Assembly (NCBI RefSeq): GCF_016808095.1
Contig: NC_068978.1
Coordinates: 27,353,306 to 27,417,305 of the forward strand
Reading direction: 5' to 3'
DNA: 64,000 nucleotides
DNA from: Vigna angularis
Taxonomy: Eukaryota > Streptophyta > Magnoliopsida > Fabales > Fabaceae
Position 1 is the first letter of the stretch; each line of letters begins with the position of its first letter. Position numbers and translations under genes: made by a program. Positions 57,046-64,000 of this stretch are shown here, piece after piece. The notes under the pieces were generated by a model, which was not told the origin of the DNA, searched no databases, and worked only from the letters and a program-made list of their open reading frames with translations.

Positions 57046-57996
57046 ACTTTTATTTTTATCTGTAACTTAATGATCACGAGTGATCGAATCCCGAACATCC
57101 TTTATTTGCTTTTGTTTATTTGCCTTATTTGCATATTTTATGGACTGTAATATTTAACGATCACTTATGATCGACTCTAGAACATCTTTATTTTAATTAT
57201 GCATTGTAATATTTATCTGCCCTGCTAGTTTGATGATTATTATTTTTATTATCTGCCCTGCCAGTTATATATATATATCTAACGATTTATTTACAGGTTA
57301 ACGTCTTACCAAACTCAAGAGTATCAGAAGAGAAAAACCTCACAGAAACACAACCACCTGTTTGTAATTTTTATTGTATTTATTTAAAATATATATATAT
57401 GTACTTGTTCATAAATTCATATTAATTTATTACACAATTTTGAAATTTGACTCAGAGTTATTCTCCACTATTTTTATTTTTATCTGGCCCAAACGAAAAA
57501 CATAATAATTTATCAAGATTTTAACGATACTTCAATACTCGATGAGGTAAACAAAACACTAATTTGCCCCAAACTTAAAACAACCTTTGTGTTCGCAGAC
57601 TCTAAATTAATCAATAGAATTTCACATTAAGGTAAAAATAACAAAGTATTAATGAACTTTGAAAACACAGAACACATACGTTTAACACAACCTGAACTTG
57701 GTGAAACTGAAAAATTATATTGGCTCACAATGACATTGAAAACAAAAGACATATGAACGGGAGCCGAAATCTGGTTTAGACACATAGAGGTTGATAACCC
57801 AAAAATGATACATGTTAATGAAATGAATGAATGTTTAAGGTTGAACGCGATAGGATTAAAACATTATCTTAATGACAAAAACGGTTTAAACAGTGTTTAG
57901 GCTTAAACACGAGTGATGGACCAAACACAGCACATATAGGTTAAGACAGGGAGAATTAAGCTCATAGTGGATAACAATTTTTTTTTATAACCATAG
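57046..57996. other. 3' flank of the WOX-like gene within the retroelement
   Basis: Contains three copies of a gatcact(ta/cg)agtgatcga-like motif and ctgccctgc(c/t)agtt repeats, a possible splice acceptor at 57293-57298 (tttacag), and no frame. It ends at the gag remnant. Confidence 0.4.
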
Positions 57997-58314
57997 TCAT
58001 GGTGTACAATCGGAGCAAGTGCTCGAACCTGTATGCATACTCAGTCCCGACCTATTTCCCGGTATTAACTGAAGGAATTCAATCTCCAGGTCATACCTTA
58101 CACTGTAAGGAAAGTACTCAGTATATGCTAGCTCTTTCTCATCTGGACATCTCTTAGCACTACAAATTCTCTCAATGTCCCTTAACCACTGATCAGCTTC
58201 GTTCGGACTGCACTTCCCATCAAACCGGGCTGAATGGTGTTGTAGAAAGTTTTTCCAAGTTCCACTCTTGGACCGGAATAACAGAAGAGAAAACACCCTA
58301 AACGGTCCTGCCAC
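57997..58314 (-). pseudogene. Chromovirus gag fragment
   Basis: The frame reads FLQHHSARFDGKCSPNEADQ, WLRDIERICSAKRCPDEKEL and AYTEYFPYSVRYDLEIEF, the N-terminal part of chromovirus Gag (retrotrans_gag: hydrophobic F(x)GxxxPxxAxxWLRDIEKIF pattern). Upstream, 58320-58480 on the same strand continues it as NAVFQALQQHNAALVEYHNP after a stop. Similarity ends near 58000, where the antisense gene segment begins. No zinc knuckle remains. Confidence 0.75.
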
Positions 58315-58661
58315 TAGTCAATCACTTTAATGGATTGTCTTTAAGTGTTCTCAGATGTTACCCTCGCGTTCTCGGCAAATACCCTTGCGGCTTCTAGATT
58401 ATGCAGGGTTATGGTATTTTACTCCACCAATGCAGCATTATGTTGTTGTAACGCTTGGAACACCGCATTCATCATCTGATTAGAGTCAGACGGATCAACT
58501 CTCCCTGGGACGAAGGAGGAGAAGAAGTAGGTACCATCTTCTGTTCATCAGAAAGAAAGACCATTAGTCTGACTCAAACCAACACAATTTCCAACCCGAG
58601 ACTAAAGTACACAATCACAAACGAAGCGCAACCACAACCTACAGGTTTCTAAGGAAGAACT

Positions 58662-58673
58662 GCTCTGATACCA
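58662..58673 (-). other. Primer-binding site of the chromovirus
   Basis: gctctgatacca is the reverse complement of tggtatcagagc, complementary to the 3' end of initiator Met-tRNA, four bases from the LTR end. Confidence 0.8.
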
Positions 58674-58677
58674 TTAA

Positions 58678-59586
58678 TGTAACATCCCAATTATATAATA
58701 ATCAATATTATATAATAAGGACGTTAACATTCAAATATAGAGAACAGTCGGAATTTTGACGTGTAATTAAATGTGATAAATTACAGTCATCCAAATAAAA
58801 GGAGTAATAATTTAAACGTAAACAGTTGAAAGGATTAAACACTACAAGTGTTCAATCAGGAAATTCTAAGAAGACTATTCTGCAAAATCAGCAACCTCCC
58901 GCTCTTGCTCCAAGGGAAACTCCGCGACAACATCTGCTCCCATCCAAGTGGATGATCATCGCCAAAGAAACATACCCAAACAGCACATAACAAAAACAAT
59001 GCAAGGGTGAGCTAGATATAAAAAGCATGTTATACAGATAGAACAGTTAAATTCAATGTTATCATACTTAGATTCGTATAAAAGAGCAATTATAGCATGT
59101 TCATTAACCATAATTCCACCCACTCATACAACATGCAAAAGTCATCCAAACATGGTAAATTGACATCTAAAGACTTGTTACTTTATACTCTGACTCGTTA
59201 CTTTATAGACCGACTCGTTACTTCATAGACAGACTTGTCCGGACTAGAATGTATGTAGAGCTGGGGCGGGTTGTGCACTTGTGATGGACCCTACTGCTTT
59301 GCAAAGCCATTGCCGAGGGGTTTCACCCGACCATACACAAGGTTAGTCCGTTACCGCGAAATAGACCTCCAGTGATAGCGCCTATCCTGGGACCTCCCTC
59401 TACTCCCACCACACGCGTCGATCCTCTCTAAGTGAGAATGAAAGACCGTTGGAGTGTAGGGATAACCCCCCCATATGGAAGCCTCTTACATACATTCCAT
59501 ACACTAACCGATCCCACCGAGAGATCTTAATTTCCGATTCAATCCCACCATTTTAAATCTCATGATATTTCTTTTGGAACCATGTA
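58678..59586 (-). mobile_element. Chromovirus 5' LTR, truncated
   Basis: Matches 45392-46048 without a difference, then 47961-48216 with one indel (cccccc/ccccccc) and one substitution (ctcatt/ctcatg). It stops at catgta, where the next element's LTR begins. Confidence 0.9.
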
Positions 59587-61134
59587 AAAAGAGCTTGGTC
59601 ACGGCCCACATGCTACGTCCAAATTGATGGAAGAAAGTGGAATATTTAATATATTTTTCTTGGACAAACACATAGCCACGTTGGAAAGGTCTTCTTCAAT
59701 TATAAAAGATGCTCATGGCCTACACAAATTCAGCAAAAGAGGTGCGAAGCGTCCAGAGACAACAACGTGGTGTGTGCTTGGAGAAGGAGGAAGAGCTCTT
59801 GGTTCTCCATTCCAGTAGCACGTCTATGGAGTGTCCCGTAGCTGATCAACGTCCAAGCAGTGCAGTAGAGGAGATGCTTCACAGTTGTCTTGGGAGTAAG
59901 TTGGACGGTATACTCTTTCATTCCAAAAGAGACAAGCAGGGCTTATAAGGAGCTCACGGTTTTGAAGAATAGTAGAAAGCTTACGTTCCCAAGCATGGAA
60001 AAAGAGAGACAAACACAGCCTTGCTGGAACAGAAGAAAGAGATGTCTTGGAATGGAGAAGGATGCTTCACGGTCCAGCTGGGAGAAGAGGTGAAGATCAC
60101 GGCCTGCACCACAAAGCAAGTAAATCCAGCAAACAAAGAAGTGAAGCTCCACGATCTTGGTCTATGCAAAGAAGAGGAGTCCAACTATCTCCATGTCCAG
60201 CAACAAAAAGGGAACCAGCCATGATGAAGGAGCTAGAATGGTGTGCAACGTGATTGAAGAAGAAGACAAGGATTAGGGGCCCACTTTATTTTTGGTAGAG
60301 ACAAAATGAAAGAATGTTTTATTAATATGGGTGGAAAAATTGGCTGAAATGGAGAAGTCACGGGAGTTTGTCCAAAGGAGAAGTGGCTATAAATGGCATC
60401 AGAACCAGATGAGGTAGTAGGTAGGAGGTAGGGAATTTTAGAAGGAGTTTTAAGAGTAGCCCACGGCTTGGAGGAGGCTCTTGCCTCCTTCCTTTTCCAG
60501 TAGCCAGTTCTTAGTTTTTCATTTCCAAACAGTGCACTATTGTTGTTTTTATTTCTGAAGTGTGTAGTTCAGTAGAAGTTTTCACAATTGTTCATTTTCA
60601 TTTTCATATGTACCAGACCTTTTATTTGATCTTCGGTGAATTCTATTTTCATTTAAGTGTTTTATTTTTGTTATCTGTTCATTTTACCGTTTATGATTTT
60701 CTACATCGTTAAATTCTTTCATTACGTTTTACCGTTCAGTTTATTTTCAACGTCGTTTTTACTATTCATTTTCACTGTTGCTGTAGATAAATTTTATTTA
60801 CACTGCTGTTATGTTTTCTACATGTTTATTGTTCCAGCATTTTAATTTCAAACACTGTTGAATTTTCCATTTTTCACTTTTACCGTCCTTTACCGTTTGG
60901 TTTTACCATCTTTTAAATTTATTTCAGTATTTTCAATTTTGTTGTCTTATTTAATTTCTAGTTTTAATTTTATTTTCTGCACAATCACAAAAACACAGAA
61001 ACCCCCCCCTTCCTGTAAATCTAAAACTAAACCCACAATATTGGTCCTTGAGAGACGACCTAGGAGTCACTTCCTAGTTATACTGCATAAATTTTCGTGC
61101 ACATAAAATTTGTATGACCGCGACAGTCGTACCA
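59583..61134 (+). mobile_element. 5' LTR of the right-hand gypsy element
   Basis: 1,552 bp, starts where the chromovirus LTR stops. A TATA box (ctataaat, 60387-60394) and a C/T-rich region follow in normal LTR order. Short frames inside (59624-60253) overlap in all directions and do not resemble a protein family. Confidence 0.75.
60387..60394 (+). promoter_or_regulatory. TATA box of the gypsy LTR
   Basis: ctataaat in gaagtggctataaatggcat, about 800 bp into the LTR. Confidence 0.5.
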
Positions 61135-61139
61135 AATTT

Positions 61140-61157
61140 TGGCGCCGCTGCCGGGGA
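61140..61157 (+). other. Primer-binding site region
   Basis: tggcgccgctgccgggga, the sequence commonly found just after plant Athila/Ogre-type 5' LTRs, five bases after the LTR end. Confidence 0.75.
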
Positions 61158-61499
61158 CCAATAACGGTTTGGTTTTAGATTTTTGTTGTGTAAATTTTTG
61201 TTTTGTTAATATGTGTGTTTTGTCTTTTGTATTTTTGTAGGCGACAACGACACCTTCAGCAAATTTTGGCGGCGTTGTCACTTCAGTTCCAGGTTTTTTG
61301 TTTTAGATTTTTACTGTGTTAAAATATATTGTGTATATATGTGTACTGTGTTCTCTATTTAGCTGTTATTTAAAAAAAAATTACTGTTGACTTTCTATCG
61401 TGTTTTCTGTGTTCCTGTAGCATGTATAAATGTGTTGTAAATTATCTGTTTCGTAATTTTTAGTATTTATTTTTTATTTGTTAGTATTTTTATTTTTAC

Positions 61500-63044
61500 A
61501 TGTCTACCTATTTTAATGTTGTGAATAGTGCTTATTCTGCCAGTGCCTATAATTATGATTCTCCCTCTGCGTGGTACTCTGATTATACTTCTGCTGATTT
61601 TTATGTTGAGAAAAATATGGCCCGTCCTCCAATTTCTGAGAGCTCTCCTTGGGAGCCAGTTCCACCGAATAAGGATGGTGATCATAACTTTCTCAATATT
61701 GGAATGATAAAAATGCTGCCCCAGTTTCATGGTTTTGCAGGCGAATGCTCACATGAACATTTGGAGAAGTTCTATTTAATTTGTTCTGCAATGAAACCTC
61801 CAAATGTCGCGGATAATCAAGTTTTCTTAAGGGCATTTTCCTACTCGTTAAAAGGAGCAGCAAAGGATTGGAAAACTCGTCTTCCTCGAGAATGCGTTAT
61901 CAAATAGGAGAATCTGATGCATTTGTTCTTGAAGAAATTTCCCCCTGTACAACAGAGTTACAACAATAATTCTCGATGGAATGACCCTAGTTTGGGATGG
62001 TATGAAGCTCCACAGAAATATCCAGAACCACCATTCCAGAATACTTTTATGCCTCCGCTAGTCCAGCAATACGAGAATCAGCATTTTGATGCTCCTGTCC
62101 AATTAGCTCCTCAGCATTCTACTTCTGAACCCACATTGAAGGAGTTAATGGAGCAGATGACCATGCAGAGAATTCAGTTCAAGCAAGAGAGCATGAAGAT
62201 CCAACAGGAAACTCAAGCTGCCATGCAGATTTTGAGTGATCAAATAGGACAGATGGCCATCAACATAAGAGATGAGAACCAGAGTCACGTGCTCACTACA
62301 CCACCTACTTTCACATCATCTTATGTTCCCACTCTTGCACCTGAAGAGGCTGATGAACATTTTGAGGCCCAGGCAAGAATAAGCAGTAATGTTGAGACAT
62401 GTAGACTACCCTCATCTTCCACCACTTTACAAGTCTTCAAGGAAGAGGAGGTAAGCATACCTCAGTATGATTATGTGACTGATGATTATGTTCATGATTA
62501 TGTTGTTCATGATTATGCTGATGATATGTATGATGATTATAATATTGATGAGCATGCTTTTAATTTTCCTTCTGTGCATGATGAGAACCACTTTGTGCTA
62601 TCACATTCGAATGTTTATTCTCCATGCATTGAACAAGAATTTGAATCTGTGGTTAATATTCTTTCTGAATTTAAAATTGATTCATGTTCTGAGGATCTAT
62701 CTGAGGTTCAGCCTCTTACATTGGGATTGGGTGTTATACCTCTGCATGACATTTCTGTGGAACCACAATATTGCACTAACCATGCTGCAGGAGGTACGAA
62801 TGAATTTGATCAACAAACACCCACGTTGGAAGATAAAGGTGCCAACAATGACAAAAGCTTCCAGATTAATAGGCACCTGCTGAACCTGCTCGTCAACAAT
62901 CACTGCTTGGATCCAGTTGTGGAAGACATTTCACTGCTCGATCAGATCTGGAGGATGAAACAGTTCGTCCTCAAAACTTCCTGGCTGGATACTGAAAAGG
63001 AAGACATCTCCCTGATGATCCAAAATTGGCAGCTTCCACCTTAA
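61500..63044 (+). pseudogene. Gypsy gag with one nonsense codon and an internal deletion
   Basis: The frame 61500-61904 contains LPQFHGFAGECSHEHLEKFY, LICSAMKPPNVADNQVFLRA and FSYSLKGAAKDWKTRLPREC, the capsid-like part of Athila-type Gag. A TAG at 61905-61907 sits where the family has Trp, and the same frame continues from 61908 (ENLMHLFLKKFPP). Directly after this motif it jumps to SRWNDPSLGWYEAP and a Gln-rich coiled stretch (KELMEQMTMQRIQFKQES, IQQETQAAMQILSDQIGQM), implying an internal deletion of the C-terminal capsid and zinc-knuckle part. The tail to 63044 is acidic (YDYVTDDYVHDY). No protease or polymerase follows. Confidence 0.75.
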
Positions 63045-64000
63045 CCTACGGGAGTTTGCACTTTCTTTCTCTCCCTTTTTCCTTACTTTATTGCACTTGT
63101 CAATAATATGTTTACTGTTTTGATTGCTGATGTATGCTTAGAACACATTGAGGACAATGTGTAGTTTAAGTGTGGTCTATTGGGAGAGATTCTGAATATT
63201 TCTTTATATTGTGTGTTAAATTTTTTGTTTTTGAGTTTTAAATTTTTTTTGTTTTAAGTTGTTTTTAGTTGTTTTGTGTGCAATAAATTTTACATTTTTC
63301 TCTTGATTTCTGGAGTCTATCTAAGTTGTAGATTTTTCCTCCACTTACTTAATACTTATGGTTTGAAATCCTTGCTTTTCTCTGCCTGGAAAGATGATTA
63401 TGTGTTTAAGAGGTTGATTTGATTGTGACGAATACCCTATGTGAGATTTGAGCCACTTAATTTTCTTTCTTGTGTGTGGTATGTATCTTGATTGCTTGCA
63501 CATATGCCTTGGCTTGACTCTTATTGATATACTTGATTGATATGCATGATCGGAAATGACAAAGGCATTTTTGTTCTTGAACCTCTCTAGCCAAATAAGC
63601 CTACCTTGTTATTATCCATTGATAACCCCTTTTGAGCCTATACTTTCCCCATTTATTTGATTTGAAGCTCATACACTAGCCCTAAGTGAAAAACCATGAT
63701 TACCTTAACCTTAGGAAATTTTGGAGCTTTAGAAGTATTTTGAGAATAAGTGTGGTCTCCTTGGGGATTCTAGTAAATTGGCGAGTTGGTTCCTCTTCGT
63801 GTTTCATTTTTGTAAATATGTTGTGTATTTTGTCTCTTACAATTGAGTGCCAAAAAAAAAACTGAAAAAAAAACTGAAAAAATAAAAAAATAAAAAATGA
63901 AAAACAATTTTGTGAATAATGGAGTCAAGAAGAGGATTGAATTAGAGGTTTGGGCGTAATTTCACTATATTTCCACTTATTCCCCATTGCTCCTCTATTT
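63045..64000 (+). other. 3' untranslated region of the gypsy element
   Basis: No coding frame. It contains the gaggacaatgtgtagttta motif and long T-rich and A-rich stretches (63845-63905), and runs off the window. Confidence 0.5.

Larger units (their letters stand above)
45392..59586 (-). mobile_element. Chromovirus-type Ty3/gypsy retrotransposon lacking most of pol and carrying an antisense homeobox gene
   Basis: 3' LTR 45392-49664 (holding a nested 1,912-bp element) and 5' LTR 58678-59586 (truncated). On the minus strand LTR ends are TGTAAGGACC...GGGATGTTACA. Met-tRNA primer site tggtatcagagc lies at 58662-58673 next to the 5' LTR. Gag remnant 57997-58314; pol tail remnant 49665-49770. The space between holds a plus-strand WOX-like gene and a nested CACTA. 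The LTRs are identical over their first 657 bp and show only two differences in the next 255 bp, so integration is very recent. The 5' LTR is cut at 59586 by the next gypsy element. Confidence 0.88.
59583..64000 (+). mobile_element. Ty3/gypsy element (Athila/Ogre-like gag), continues off the window
   Basis: LTR 59583-61134 (TGTAAAAAGAG...GTCGTACCA), then primer-site region tggcgccgctgccgggga (61140-61157), a broken gag (61500-63044) and a 3' region with acacattgaggacaatgtgt and taagtgtggtc (63139-63177), phrases typical of the stretch after pol in these elements. Pol itself is absent, so this is a non-autonomous derivative. The 3' LTR is outside the window. Confidence 0.8.

Noticed and set aside
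59624..60253. Six overlapping short frames in the right-hand gypsy LTR
   Set aside because: They overlap on both strands, are all short and lie inside an LTR upstream of its TATA box.

Overview
This is plant nuclear DNA, most likely from a phaseoloid legume (Vigna or a close relative). It is AT-rich, its host genes carry spliceosomal introns, and it holds one coiled-coil NLR resistance gene amid dense, nested retrotransposons and DNA transposons. The long GGACGARCGTCC word arrays and the NLR class with many short 3' exons are what I associate with Vigna/Phaseolus. The species call is inference from memory; the plant call is secure.

Host genes are few. The left edge (117-697) is the 3' end of an NLR paralogue. 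The main NLR gene (31333-37898) has a nine-exon model that stays in frame for 1,494 codons, but its last exon is cut short by a nonsense codon and a 230-bp deletion. A proline-rich single-pass membrane protein gene (18860 down to 15251) is split by a young copia element inserted within its transmembrane helix. A PPR gene fragment (3945-4552) is a pseudogene.

Transposons fill the rest. Left third: diverged LTR (4560-6011); internally deleted copia (6012-13724) containing an LTR-type insert (6710-8562, target duplication TCGTC) and a CACTA element (9228-13009, TGA). Centre: CACTA (21643-22870, CTT); minus-strand gypsy relic (23940-30329) with a CACTA carrying an EXO70 fragment in one LTR (24695-26286, GGT) and a hAT element in the other (28561-30012, 8-bp duplication GCGCCTAG). 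Right of the NLR: truncated CACTA-like end, then an LTR holding a CACTA with a MODIFIER OF SNC1 (MOS1)-like fragment (40774-43519).

The most unusual locus is 45392-59586: a minus-strand chromovirus-type retrotransposon with almost identical LTRs and nearly no pol. Between its gag remnant and its pol tail, on the opposite strand, lies a gene with its own TATA box, two introns, a WUSCHEL-type (WOX) homeodomain, a WUS-box-like motif and an EAR-like motif. A CACTA element (51092-56754, TGT) interrupts its second exon. The window ends in a plus-strand gypsy element (LTR 59583-61134, primer-binding site, broken gag) that truncates the chromovirus 5' LTR.
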